Source: Pontibacter sp. SGAir0037 (lineage in GTDB: Bacteria > Bacteroidota > Bacteroidia > Cytophagales > Hymenobacteraceae). Taken from it: a DNA stretch of 64,000 nt. The translations under genes were made by a program, and so were the position numbers. Shown here one piece after another: positions 34,081 to 43,104 of the stretch. Position 1 is the stretch's first letter; every line of letters begins with the position of its first letter. Below the pieces are notes generated by a model that was given only the letters and a program-made list of their open reading frames with translations, was not told where the DNA came from and ran no database searches. The stretch spans positions 4,402,001 to 4,466,000 of the forward strand of contig NZ_CP028092.1 of the NCBI RefSeq assembly GCF_005491705.1. The letters are read 5' to 3'.

Positions 34081-36438
34081 TTATCCCTTTGTAAACTCCA
34101 GCGGAATTCTGATATTAAACATGATGATGCGGCCTATTTCGTCTGCAAAATACCGTAGCCTGTTCTGATAATCTCTATAAGCTGTGTTTAACAAATTGTT
34201 ACCTGTTATACCAATTGCCAGGTGCTGATGGCCTATTTTTAAAGTAGTACCAGCCTCGGCATGCCATAGAAAATAACCATCAGGCGCCGGAGCTACCGGG
34301 TCTGACTGCCAATCTGAGCGATATTGTTTACTAACACTTGTGCCGCCCACAGCCACATACGATTCTGCAAACATACTGTTTTCACTATTTCTAAAAGAAT
34401 AGCGTAAATTATTGTCGGTGCGCCCAGGAGTTATAAATGGTAAGTACTGGTTTGTATCTCTGTTTTTAGCATAAACTAACGAAGTTTTACTTTCCAGCAT
34501 AAGATTTTTGGAGATGTTATACTGTAAGTTGATGTCGCTTCCCCAAAATAAAGCGTTGGCTTGCATATACTTACCGCTTAAATATGCACCGCCCACACCT
34601 AATACATAGTCAGGCTGTAGCTGCAGGTAAATATAATTATTGATGGTGTTAAGGTAAAAGCTCACCTCCCCGTTCAATCGCAGGTTAGAGTGATACGAAA
34701 CTGTGGCAGATGTGTTCAGTGCATTCTCAGAGGAGAGGTTCGGGTCGCCTTCTTCATAAGTGGCAGCGCTGTTATGCAGGCCCTTTGCAAAAAGCTCATA
34801 GGTATGCGGAGCCCTGGAGGCATATCCTATATGGCTGCTTAAGGTAAGGTGGTAGCCAAGATCATACATAGCTCCTAAGCTACCAGATAAGTTATGAAAC
34901 TCATAGCTAGGTTTAAAGAGCAGCCTGTTTTCTTGCCGCTTTACGGTCAGGTCTTTATGGTCGTAGCGTAGTCCTGCTTCCAGTTGCAGATTATCTTTCT
35001 GCCACTTTTCTGTTATGAAAAGTCCTGCTGTGAAGTTTGTAAAGAAAGGAAGAAGATCTCTGGTGCCGCTGGCAAAAGAGTTGTTTTGCCAAACCGTGCT
35101 TGCCCCGATGCTGCCGGTCATATTTGCAACAGCCCGATGCTCCCACACCAGTTCTGTCGTATGCGTCTGCAGGTCCAGGTCCAGTTGAGCCCTGCCGCTG
35201 GCGTTGCGGTGGTTATCATACTCCTGGCGTATGTTCTGCTGCAAACCGTACGTAAACTGCAGTTGGCCTGCCTCTCCTGTTTTGTAGAAGCCTTTCGCTT
35301 TGAACAGGTGGTGCGTCACATCCTGGTAAGGCCGGTTAATGGCATAAGTAAAATCGCCGGTTTGTTCAGGCTGGCTTCTTGCAATAGCATTAGCCAGATC
35401 GGTTAGGTTACCAATATGTGCCGACGAAAGAAAGCCGAGTTTAGAGTGAAAGAAGCTGTAATAAACCTCTGCACCGTACCTGTCTTTAGTATAAGCAAGT
35501 GTAGCTGCCAGGTTCTGTTCTTCAAAGGCTGTGTTGTTCAGGTTATAGTGAGGTGCCTGCGCACTACCACCTTTCTTTAACGACGCGTGTAACCGCCAGC
35601 TTAGCGGTACCTGCGGCAACCGGCCTTCTGCCATGCCCGATACGGTTCCCATGCGGGTATTGGTACTGCCAATAAGCCCCAGTTCGGCACGAGTGCCGGC
35701 AGAGTCGGGAAGTGGTTTAGGGTTTACCAGAACAATGCCGCCTATAGCATCAGAGCCATACCGTACGCCTGATGCTCCTTTTATTACTGTCATCTCCTGT
35801 GCGTTAAGCGGATCTATTTCCGGGGCATGTTCGTTGCCCCATTGCTGCGACTCGTGCCTCACGCCATTGTTCATAATCAGGACACGGTTTCCGAATAAGC
35901 CATGTATAACAGGTTTAGAAACGTTGGGCCCCGTTTGTACGGAGCTTACACCTGTCAGTTTCTTTAGCGACTCTCCTAAAGAAAGACCACGGGTTTCTGC
36001 CAGTGCTCTGCCTGTAAGTGTTTCGGAAGCCTGTGCCTGTTCCGAAAGCCGTTGCCCGCGTATCTCTACCGTTCCGAGCTGGCGCGCATCTGTATGCATT
36101 GTTAAATTGCGAACCACAGAAGCACTAAGTTTCAGAGATATGCGTTCGTTTTCGTAGCCGATGTAACTCACCAAAAGTGTATAGGCGTTACGGCAAAGGT
36201 GGTGAAAGTGGTAGTTGCCGTACTCATCCGTAATAGCAGCTCGTTGCAGTTCCGGAATATAAATGGTAGCTCCGACCAATGGCTCTCGCGTGTCATGGTC
36301 GATTGCTTTACCAGAAATCGTAAGCCCGCAGTCCTGTTCCTCCACCAGAAGGGTATCGGAAGGGGCTTGCATCTGGGCAATGGAAGTAGTGGCAGCCAGC
36401 AACAGCAGACCCAGAAAATAATATCTTATTCTTATCAC
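34081..36438 (-). CDS. TonB-dependent outer membrane receptor, probable metal or siderophore uptake
   Basis: The 785-residue receptor has a signal peptide, then a carboxypeptidase-like N-terminal domain at about 35-120 (GKAIDHDTREPLVGATIYIP, then VSYIGYENE). The plug follows (VSSVQTGPNVSKPVIHGLFG, ASGVRYGSDAIGGIVLV) and then the beta-barrel. The plug has a HESQQWGNEHAPEIDP segment, His-bearing near the channel. The C-terminus (FNIRIPLEFTKG) is not the usual aromatic end. The receptor is flanked by a His-rich small protein upstream and a lipoprotein downstream, which favours metal import over sugar or glycan uptake. No SusD partner is present. Confidence 0.88.
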   Translation of the reverse strand: MIRIRYYFLGLLLLAATTSIAQMQAPSDTLLVEEQDCGLTISGKAIDHDTREPLVGATIYIPELQRAAITDEYGNYHFHHLCRNAYTLLVSYIGYENERISLKLSASVVRNLTMHTDARQLGTVEIRGQRLSEQAQASETLTGRALAETRGLSLGESLKKLTGVSSVQTGPNVSKPVIHGLFGNRVLIMNNGVRHESQQWGNEHAPEIDPLNAQEMTVIKGASGVRYGSDAIGGIVLVNPKPLPDSAGTRAELGLIGSTNTRMGTVSGMAEGRLPQVPLSWRLHASLKKGGSAQAPHYNLNNTAFEEQNLAATLAYTKDRYGAEVYYSFFHSKLGFLSSAHIGNLTDLANAIARSQPEQTGDFTYAINRPYQDVTHHLFKAKGFYKTGEAGQLQFTYGLQQNIRQEYDNHRNASGRAQLDLDLQTHTTELVWEHRAVANMTGSIGASTVWQNNSFASGTRDLLPFFTNFTAGLFITEKWQKDNLQLEAGLRYDHKDLTVKRQENRLLFKPSYEFHNLSGSLGAMYDLGYHLTLSSHIGYASRAPHTYELFAKGLHNSAATYEEGDPNLSSENALNTSATVSYHSNLRLNGEVSFYLNTINNYIYLQLQPDYVLGVGGAYLSGKYMQANALFWGSDINLQYNISKNLMLESKTSLVYAKNRDTNQYLPFITPGRTDNNLRYSFRNSENSMFAESYVAVGGTSVSKQYRSDWQSDPVAPAPDGYFLWHAEAGTTLKIGHQHLAIGITGNNLLNTAYRDYQNRLRYFADEIGRIIMFNIRIPLEFTKG

Positions 36439-36608
36439 TAGAAAAAAATTAATTGCTGCATCAGAAGTATAGCCATTATAGTAACAAGGACTTAGGTACT
36501 GTGCATACCGCGCCTTTTTTACTACAGGAAGACGTACATGTGCAGAATAAAACGTAGGTAAAGATTACCTGAAAAAGTGGCTTGCAGAAAGCAGGAAACA
36601 GAAAATGC

Positions 36609-36944
36609 TTAAGCAGTTGGAGGCCCCCGAAGATGAGAGGAGGAGCCAGGCAAACCTCCCCAGGCAGAAGCTCTGGCAGCCACATACATGCTGTAAGGCG
36701 CCGGCTGGCTAAAACGGATGTGGTTTAAACTAGCATGGTAAGGGGCTCCGAACAAATCTTCAACAGGGCAATGTATATGCGCCGTATCCACCTTTTCCAG
36801 GCCGGGATGTTGCTTAACTACCATTCCCTCTTCGTGGGGTGTATGGGTATGGGTATGCATTGCCAGCACCAGGCCGTCAGGTACCATTACCCGCACAAAA
36901 AGCAGGAGCAAAAAGAGGGCGATATGTCTCAGGAAAAATTCCAA
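36609..36944 (-). CDS. Small exported His-rich protein upstream of the TonB receptor
   Basis: The 111-residue frame starts at TTG (36944), because a stop lies three codons upstream and no ATG precedes the hydrophobic segment. The N-terminus RHIALFLLLLFVRVMVPDGL is a signal or anchor. It is followed by MHTHTHTPHEEG and later DTAHIHCPVEDLF, so His residues cluster in two short segments with a Cys. The rest is short and Pro/Ser-rich. A metal-handling role (scavenging or delivery to the receptor) fits but is inferred. A -7-type TACATTTG lies just upstream. It is 170 bp ahead of the receptor gene. Confidence 0.68.
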   Translation of the reverse strand: MEFFLRHIALFLLLLFVRVMVPDGLVLAMHTHTHTPHEEGMVVKQHPGLEKVDTAHIHCPVEDLFGAPYHASLNHIRFSQPAPYSMYVAARASAWGGLPGSSSHLRGPPTA

Positions 36945-36962
36945 GCTGTATTACAACGAAGG

Positions 36963-36970
36963 CAAATGTA
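36963..36970 (-). promoter_or_regulatory. Putative -7 element for the His-rich gene, TACATTTG
   Basis: On the minus strand TACATTTG fits TAnnTTTG. It lies 18 bases before the TTG start, giving a very short leader and supporting that start. Confidence 0.4.
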
Positions 36971-37223
36971 TAAAAATTTCAATAAACCTGCATCTTTGTT
37001 GCAAACCTCTGAAAATACGGGTGCTTCTAAAGCTTTCGTTTATGCCCGATATATGCCAAAATTTTAGTTTCAGGCGGGTCTATGACTTGCCTGGTTATGC
37101 TAATAGCAGCAGATGCTGCCAACCTGTCACAAATTTTGCCATATTCTTTCTCTGGAACAGGATTTGACAATTGTTGCTGAGGACATTTATTCCAGTAGAA
37201 ATCAAAATTTTTAAGATATAAAC

Positions 37224-39047
37224 ATGGAAGAAAGAGGTAATATTTCGATTCACACCGAAAACATTTTCCCGATCATCAAGAAGTTTCTTTACTCTGACCA
37301 CGAAATTTTTCTTCGTGAATTGGTAAGCAATGCTGCAGATGCCACTCAAAAGATCAAGCGCTTATCCTCTATTGGTGAGTTTAAAGGTGATCTGGGCGAG
37401 CTGAAAGTGGTGGTAACGGTAGATAAAGATGCTAAAACCATCACCATTGCAGACCGGGGTATCGGTATGACAGCAGATGAGATTAAAAAATATATCAACC
37501 AGATCGCTTTTTCGGGCGCTACAGAATTTGTAGAGCGCTTTAAAGAGTCTGGCGATAAAAACCAGATTATTGGCCAGTTTGGTCTTGGCTTCTACTCTGC
37601 CTTTATGGTGGCAGATCAGGTAGAAATTATTACCCGATCTTATAGAGAAGGCGCTGAGCCTGCCCGCTGGATCTGCGATGGCAGCACAGAGTTTGCTATA
37701 ACAGACGCTGAAAAAGAAGCGCGTGGCACAGATGTGATTCTGCACATTGCTCAGGATTCAGAAGAGTTTCTGGAAGAAAGCCGCATCAAAACCATTTTGG
37801 ACAAGTACTGCAAGTTCTTACCAGTAGAGGTGGAGTTCAAAGGAGAGGTAATCAACAACCCAACTCCTATCTGGACGAAGCAGCCATCCGAACTGGCTGA
37901 AGATGACTACAAGAACTTCTATAAAGAGCTGTATCCATTCTCTGAACCGCCGTTGTTCTGGATTCATCTTAATGTAGACTACCCTTTCAACCTGACAGGT
38001 ATCCTGTATTTCCCTAAAATTAAAAACGAGTTTGAGCTGCAGCGCAATAAAATTCAGCTGTACTCACGGCAGGTGTTTATTACCGACGAGGTAAAAGATG
38101 TGGTGCCTGAGTTCCTGATGCTGCTGCATGGCGTGATCGACTCGCCGGATATTCCGCTGAACGTAAGCCGCTCTTTCCTGCAGGCCGATTCCAGCGTTAA
38201 AAAAATCAACACGTACGTAACGAAAAAAGTAGCTGATAAACTGACAGAGATCTTTAAAAAAGACAGAGCTACTTTTGAAACGAACTGGAAAGACATTAAT
38301 GTATTCGTGAAGTATGGCATGCTTTCAGACGATAAGTTCTATGAGAAAGCAAAAGACTTTGTGCTGCTGCAGAACACAGAAGGCAAATGCTATACTTTAG
38401 AGGAATACAAGGCGCAGACGCAGGCAAACCAGACTGACAAAAATGATCAGCTGGTATTGCTTTACACCACTGATGCAGATAAACAGCATGCGTTTGTAGA
38501 GGCTGCTCAGAACAGAGGTTATGATGTGCTGAAGCTTGATACGATTATTGACAGCCACTTTATCGGGTTGCTGGAGCAGAAGCTGGAGAAAACCACACTC
38601 AAGCGCGTAGACTCTGAAACCATTGATAAGCTGATTGCCAAAGACGAGAACAAGGAAAGTGTGCTGAGTGATGCAGAGAAAGAGGATCTTAAAAAGATTT
38701 ACGAGCAGGCGATCAGTAACCAACACATGATGGTAGAGGTAGAGCCGCTTTCTCCGAACGATGCACCAGTGGTAATTACTCTGCCAGAATTTATGCGCCG
38801 CATGAAAGATATGAATCGCACAGGCGGTGGCGGTATGATGTTTATGGGCGATATGCCGGATACTTACCAGGTAGCCATCAATGCCAACCATAGCATTAAC
38901 CAACGCATTTTAAAGGCAAAAGATGAGAACAAAGAGCGTATTGCCCGTCAGGCATTCGACCTGGCTTTGCTGTCTCAGAACATGCTTTCCGGTTCTGCGC
39001 TTACAGCCTTCGTTAAGCGTAGCGTAGAGCTGATAGATAAAGAATAA
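37224..39047 (+). CDS. htpG: Molecular chaperone HtpG (Hsp90)
   Basis: The 607-residue chaperone has the GHKL ATPase N-terminus (FLRELVSNAADATQKIK, DRGIGMTADEIKKYINQIAF, IGQFGLGFYSAFMVADQVE), a middle domain with NVSRSFLQAD and a C-terminal dimerisation domain. There is no cytosolic MEEVD end, as expected in bacteria. It refolds or stabilises client proteins under stress. Length is normal. It stands alone with a terminator just after it. Confidence 0.96.
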   Translation: MEERGNISIHTENIFPIIKKFLYSDHEIFLRELVSNAADATQKIKRLSSIGEFKGDLGELKVVVTVDKDAKTITIADRGIGMTADEIKKYINQIAFSGATEFVERFKESGDKNQIIGQFGLGFYSAFMVADQVEIITRSYREGAEPARWICDGSTEFAITDAEKEARGTDVILHIAQDSEEFLEESRIKTILDKYCKFLPVEVEFKGEVINNPTPIWTKQPSELAEDDYKNFYKELYPFSEPPLFWIHLNVDYPFNLTGILYFPKIKNEFELQRNKIQLYSRQVFITDEVKDVVPEFLMLLHGVIDSPDIPLNVSRSFLQADSSVKKINTYVTKKVADKLTEIFKKDRATFETNWKDINVFVKYGMLSDDKFYEKAKDFVLLQNTEGKCYTLEEYKAQTQANQTDKNDQLVLLYTTDADKQHAFVEAAQNRGYDVLKLDTIIDSHFIGLLEQKLEKTTLKRVDSETIDKLIAKDENKESVLSDAEKEDLKKIYEQAISNQHMMVEVEPLSPNDAPVVITLPEFMRRMKDMNRTGGGGMMFMGDMPDTYQVAINANHSINQRILKAKDENKERIARQAFDLALLSQNMLSGSALTAFVKRSVELIDKE

Positions 39048-39072
39048 TTACAGTAATAACCTATCTTTCAAA

Positions 39073-39102
39073 GAGCGGTGCCCGTTTGGTGCCGCTTTTT
39101 TT
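39073..39102 (+). terminator. Terminator of htpG
   Basis: A 9-bp stem starting AGCGGTGCC, with two G-T wobble pairs, is followed by a T-run. Confidence 0.75.
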
Positions 39103-39258
39103 GCTTTCTCCAAAACGGGCTTAGTGAACTTACAGCCCATTCGTAAAGTTATAGGGAACATCGGTTACAATATTGGCGTGTATATGATTTATATGCATCT
39201 TTACGTTGTTCTGTGAAAGTATTTTAAATTATAGCACCAATTACTTTTGAAACAAAAA

Positions 39259-40185
39259 ATGCGTAAATCCTTCTTATTGGTCTGGGCGGTTTTAGGGAGT
39301 TTAACAGCTACCGTTATGAGTGGCTGTGGCGCAACTAAGTATAACAGCGACTATAACCTGAGCCAAGCGCAGTTAAAGAACGGAAGTAAAGCGGGTGCTA
39401 TAGCCGTGGCGGAAGGTGATACAACAGAACCATCGCTGGAAACCAAACTTCCCCTGGATGAAGGCAAGGGGCAGGAGGAAAAAAAGAAAAAGAAAAAGCC
39501 CAGCAAGCGCTACTTTATGGGCCAGAAAGTAAGCAGGGGCTTTACAAAAAGCGGACCCAGAGGTGATAAGCAAATTGTGGAAATTTTCAGCTACCTGCCT
39601 CAGCATACAGAAACCGACCCTTACGTACAGCAGAAATACTATTACAATACCAAGAGCGGGAAAATACGTGTTACAAGTGCCGATGCAGACCCTGCAAAAG
39701 ACAAAATATTGCATGGCCCTTATAAGAAGCGAAGAGGTGATCAGGTAATAGAAGAGGGGTACTTTTTTATGGGTACCAAGCATCTGCGGTGGGAGCGCTA
39801 CAGAGGCGATGAACAAGGCACACTCGTAGATAAAGCACACTATGAGAAAGGCTTTCTGCGAGATGCGGTGGTGTCGTACTATCCCGGTGAGGCAAAAAAA
39901 ATCAAAGAGGTTATTCCTTATGCCTATGGGCAGGTGCAGGGCACATATTATCGCTTTTATGAGAACGGGCAGGTAGAGTGGTCTGGGCAGTATGATAAAG
40001 GCCGCAAAGTCGGCATCTGGATAAAGCATTATGATTTCCGAAACCGCCGCCACTATGAGTTTCAGTATCCCAAAAGTTCTTTTGATGCACCCGCTGAGCC
40101 TGTTTTAATCAGAGAGTATGACAGGCATGGCACCTTAGTGTACGAAAAAGACAAGCTGGATAAGCGATCTGCGGCGCAGCGCTAA
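39259..40185 (+). CDS. Lipoprotein with MORN-like/YwqK-type repeats
   Basis: ATG at 39259 (MRKSFLLVWAVLG) gives 308 residues; a TTG four codons earlier is possible. A lipobox Cys sits in VMSGCGATKY. A Lys-rich segment (KKKKKKPSKRY) precedes a beta-rich region with repeats such as GPYKKRRGDQVIEEGYFFMG, GTYYRFYENGQVEWSGQYDK and GRKVGIWIKHYD, typical of MORN_2/YwqK-like repeats. Such repeats are found in many Bacteroidota surface or periplasmic proteins. The TA-antitoxin name given to YwqK relatives does not prove a toxin system; no toxin partner is visible here. It overlaps the convergent yraN gene by four bases. Confidence 0.78.
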   Translation: MRKSFLLVWAVLGSLTATVMSGCGATKYNSDYNLSQAQLKNGSKAGAIAVAEGDTTEPSLETKLPLDEGKGQEEKKKKKKPSKRYFMGQKVSRGFTKSGPRGDKQIVEIFSYLPQHTETDPYVQQKYYYNTKSGKIRVTSADADPAKDKILHGPYKKRRGDQVIEEGYFFMGTKHLRWERYRGDEQGTLVDKAHYEKGFLRDAVVSYYPGEAKKIKEVIPYAYGQVQGTYYRFYENGQVEWSGQYDKGRKVGIWIKHYDFRNRRHYEFQYPKSSFDAPAEPVLIREYDRHGTLVYEKDKLDKRSAAQR

Positions 40186-40544
40186 TGGAATGCATCCTCT
40201 ATATGATGTATGGTAACAGGTTCCGTTAAAGTAATAGATATAATGTCAAAACGGATATCCTGCTCCCAACTGACAGCCTGAATATATTGTTCTGCCGCTT
40301 TTAAGATCTGTTTTTCTTTTTTCCAGTTAACGGCTTCTTCCGGAAACCCGAATTTGTCTGTAGCACGTGTTTTCACCTCTACAAAGACCAGGGTATCATC
40401 TTTCTGGGCTATCAGATCAATCTCTGCCCGTTTATACTTATAGTTTCGGTGGCGGATAGTATACTGCTTCTGCTGCAGGTAAACAGCTGCCTGCCTTTCA
40501 CCGCTTTGCCCGGTACGAATATGCTCGCCTTTTTGAGAAGTCAT
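40182..40544 (-). CDS. YraN family putative endonuclease (UPF0102)
   Basis: From ATG at 40544 (MTSQKGEHIRTGQSGERQAA) the protein is 120 residues, the usual YraN length. The longer frame up to 40652 adds a non-conserved leader. The restriction-endonuclease-like core has GERQAAVYLQQ, the acidic EIDLIAQKDDTLVFVEVK motif (E...D...ExK), and then NWKKEKQILKAAEQYI. It probably acts on DNA or Holliday junction-like structures. Its stop overlaps that of the convergent lipoprotein gene. Confidence 0.88.
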   Translation of the reverse strand: MTSQKGEHIRTGQSGERQAAVYLQQKQYTIRHRNYKYKRAEIDLIAQKDDTLVFVEVKTRATDKFGFPEEAVNWKKEKQILKAAEQYIQAVSWEQDIRFDIISITLTEPVTIHHIEDAFH

Positions 40545-40840
40545 TATAAGTTGTTTGCTATTGCTTAAAGCTATACCCTTAACTGTAGCAGCAGGTTGTT
40601 GCTCATAGTATAGGTATAATGCAATGTACTGGTTGTTTCTGTAGACCTGCATTCAGTTTATTTGCTTATAGATAATTGTAAATCTATCTTTGAACTATAA
40701 ATTGTTAACTGTTGTGGTTAAAGAGGTAAAGAAAGCGACTTTAAAGCAGGCAGCAGGTATTTCAGAAGCATGTTGTAGTAATGTTGAAGCTCAGCGATAT
40801 TAAAAAAGTCTGCTTTGTGTTATAGTTGCTATAATTTAAT

Positions 40841-41596
40841 TTGGGAGCAAGAAAGTTGAATTTATTACAAAATAAGGAAATACAGTTTGAGCGTCTGGGC
40901 CTGATAGACTACAAAGAGGCGTGGGATTACCAGGATAAGCTCTTTAATGCTATACTGGAGCTAAAAGCGCAGAACAGAACTGCTGAAGCTGAAAGCCAGG
41001 CCATAACACCCAATTACCTTTTATTCTGTTCGCACCCGCATGTATATACACTGGGCAAAAGCGGCCACGAATCGAACCTGCTCATCAATGAAGCTGGCCT
41101 GCAGGCGAAAGGAGCTACTTTTTACAAGATAAACAGGGGAGGAGACATAACATACCATGGGCCTGGCCAGATAGTAGGTTACCCGATTCTGGACCTGGAT
41201 AACTTTTTTACAGATATACATAAATACCTGCGTTTTCTGGAAGAGGCCATTATTCTGACACTGAAAGATTATGGCCTGGAGGCAGGCCGTATTCCGGGCC
41301 TGACAGGGGTGTGGCTTGACTATGTGGAGCAAAACAACCCCCGCAAAATTTGCGCTATGGGGGTAAAGTGCAGCCGCTGGGTAACCATGCACGGGTTTGC
41401 ATTTAATATAAACACCGATTTAGATTATTTTAATAATATAGTACCTTGTGGTATATCCGATAAACAGGTTACCTCTTTAGCAAAAGAGCTGGGGCGGGAA
41501 GTGCCTTTGCCTGAGGTGGAAGAAAAACTGCTTACTCACCTGGCACACCTTTTTGAGGCTAAAATCATAACAGCTGCACATGAAGAAAGACATTAA
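40841..41596 (+). CDS. lipB: Lipoyl(octanoyl) transferase LipB
   Basis: The enzyme moves octanoyl from ACP to lipoate-dependent enzymes. The frame starts at TTG 40841 (251 residues); a second TTG at 40856 is also possible and no ATG is available upstream. Family motifs are visible: HPHVYTLGKSG, the RGGDITYHGPGQIVGYPI segment, and KICAMGVKCSRWVTMHGFA with the catalytic Cys of the GVKxS region and later NNIVPCGISDKQVTSL. The 3' end overlaps the next gene by 17 bp, which suggests coupled translation. Confidence 0.93.
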   Translation: MGARKLNLLQNKEIQFERLGLIDYKEAWDYQDKLFNAILELKAQNRTAEAESQAITPNYLLFCSHPHVYTLGKSGHESNLLINEAGLQAKGATFYKINRGGDITYHGPGQIVGYPILDLDNFFTDIHKYLRFLEEAIILTLKDYGLEAGRIPGLTGVWLDYVEQNNPRKICAMGVKCSRWVTMHGFAFNINTDLDYFNNIVPCGISDKQVTSLAKELGREVPLPEVEEKLLTHLAHLFEAKIITAAHEERH

Positions 41597-41984
41597 TTTT
41601 GATACAGTAGAAGGTATATCAGTAGCTATTGCCACACAGCATAACGAGTTAAATGTGCAGGAGTGGAATGTTTATTTATTAAATAACAATCCCTTTCCTA
41701 TTGAAAACGTGCTGGTCTCGTCGAAAGGATACGGTACATCAGAGGGGAATGAGGTAAAAACATCGGTGTTGCGGCACATGTTTGAAAAAGTAGAGGCCAA
41801 AAGCTTCGTACAGATAGAACCCATCGATCCGGCAATTTTTCATATCAACAATGAGTATTGGGTGAGCTACTACATTGGCCGGCAGATCTACGATAAAAAA
41901 TTTGTATTCGTGCCGGACTCTATCACTGAAGAGAACTTTATTAATATTGGTATGCTGCAAATGCAGGGAGTGCTTCACTCATAG
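41580..41984 (+). CDS. Conserved uncharacterised protein linked to lipB
   Basis: The 134-residue soluble protein starts inside lipB (ATG at 41580). It is beta-rich: VYLLNNNPFPIENVLVSSKG, KTSVLRHMFEKVEAKSFVQI, then NEYWVSYYIGRQIYDKKFVF and VPDSITEENF. I recall near-identical small proteins throughout Cytophagales, sometimes misnamed as phenylalanyl-tRNA synthetase alpha. No PheRS domain is seen here. Its role is unknown; the overlap with lipB suggests a link to the same operon. Confidence 0.78.
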   Translation: MKKDINFDTVEGISVAIATQHNELNVQEWNVYLLNNNPFPIENVLVSSKGYGTSEGNEVKTSVLRHMFEKVEAKSFVQIEPIDPAIFHINNEYWVSYYIGRQIYDKKFVFVPDSITEENFINIGMLQMQGVLHS

Positions 41985-42054
41985 GTATAGCAGTTTCTAA
42001 TTATATAACGGGTGCACCAGTAGTCATAACCTGTGCTGTGCTGCCAATCAGCTT

Positions 42055-43104
42055 ATGGAACCAAGATTGTTATCTCTGATTTTATCCTGTATCTGGGCTT
42101 TCCTAATTGCTATATTCGCGGTTCCGTCTATCATAAGAGTGGCGCACCTTAAAAATATACTGGATCAGCCTAACCTCCGGACAGTGCATGATGCGCTTAC
42201 GCCCCGGTTAGGAGGCTTGGCTATGTTTGCCGGTTTTACTTCGTCTCTTACCATTTTTGTAGATTTGGATAACGGAGTGCAGCAGTTATTGGCAGGGTGC
42301 GTGATCATGTTCTTTATAGGACTTAAAGACGACCTAGTGGCTATTGCCCCAATGAAAAAATTTGCCGTACAAATATTGGCAACTGGCATTGTAATGTTTG
42401 TGGCCGACATCCGGATTACAAGCTTTCAGGGTATATTTGGCGTAGGAGAGCTGCAGATTGGCATTAGCTATGCCTTTACTTTTTTGGTGATTATAGGCAT
42501 CACAAACTCAATTAACCTGATTGACGGCCTAGATGGATTGGCAGGAACTATTGTGTTAATTATTGCCAGCTCTTTTGGAGTGTTCTTCTTTATATTTGGA
42601 GGCAACACCTATAGCAACTATGCTTTTGTAGCATTTTGCCTGATAGGGGGAGTGCTCGGGTTCCTGCGGTACAATTTTCATAAAGCTACCATTTTTATGG
42701 GCGATACCGGCTCTCTGCTCTGCGGATTCATTATTTCGGTAATGGCTATTCAGTTTGTCGAGATGAGGCAGTCTGCTGCTTCGCCTGCTGTTGCGCTGGG
42801 TATCCTGTTTATTCCGGTATTCGATACCTTAAGAGTCTTCTCCATCAGAATACTGAAAGGCAACTCTCCTTTTATCCCGGATAAAAATCACATTCACCAT
42901 CGCCTGTTGCTGATGGGCTTTAGCCAGATAGGAACAGTGCTGACGTTGGGTGCCATAAATGTTTTGGTTATTATTTTTGTTGTGAGTTTTCAGCAATGGG
43001 GGAACATGAGCATTTTGTTAAGTTTGCTGTTCCTGTCAATTTTACTAAGCATATTTTTAGGTGTTTATAAATCAAAGAGTGAGCCTCATGCTTCAAAAGT
43101 TTAA
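42055..43104 (+). CDS. WecA/TagO-like undecaprenyl-phosphate glycosyl-1-phosphate transferase
   Basis: The 349-residue integral membrane enzyme belongs to the MraY/WecA family. Key cytosolic loops are TPRLGGLAMFAGF, GLKDDLVAIAPMKKF with the Asp pair, NLIDGLDGLAGTI, FMGDTGSLLCGF and the HIHHRLLLMG His-box. About ten TM helices are visible. It should start synthesis of a surface polysaccharide by linking a sugar-1-phosphate (often GlcNAc) to undecaprenyl phosphate. It overlaps the DUF4271 gene by 17 bp. Confidence 0.9.
   Translation: MEPRLLSLILSCIWAFLIAIFAVPSIIRVAHLKNILDQPNLRTVHDALTPRLGGLAMFAGFTSSLTIFVDLDNGVQQLLAGCVIMFFIGLKDDLVAIAPMKKFAVQILATGIVMFVADIRITSFQGIFGVGELQIGISYAFTFLVIIGITNSINLIDGLDGLAGTIVLIIASSFGVFFFIFGGNTYSNYAFVAFCLIGGVLGFLRYNFHKATIFMGDTGSLLCGFIISVMAIQFVEMRQSAASPAVALGILFIPVFDTLRVFSIRILKGNSPFIPDKNHIHHRLLLMGFSQIGTVLTLGAINVLVIIFVVSFQQWGNMSILLSLLFLSILLSIFLGVYKSKSEPHASKV

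Noticed and set aside
36735..37067. Plus-strand frame of 110 codons
   Set aside because: It is antisense to the His-rich exported protein gene, which has a signal, a promoter element and operon context.
39259..40544. Toxin-antitoxin pair suggested by the YwqK-type name and adjacent YraN nuclease
   Set aside because: The genes are convergent, YraN is a widespread housekeeping family and the YwqK-like repeats do not by themselves indicate an antitoxin.
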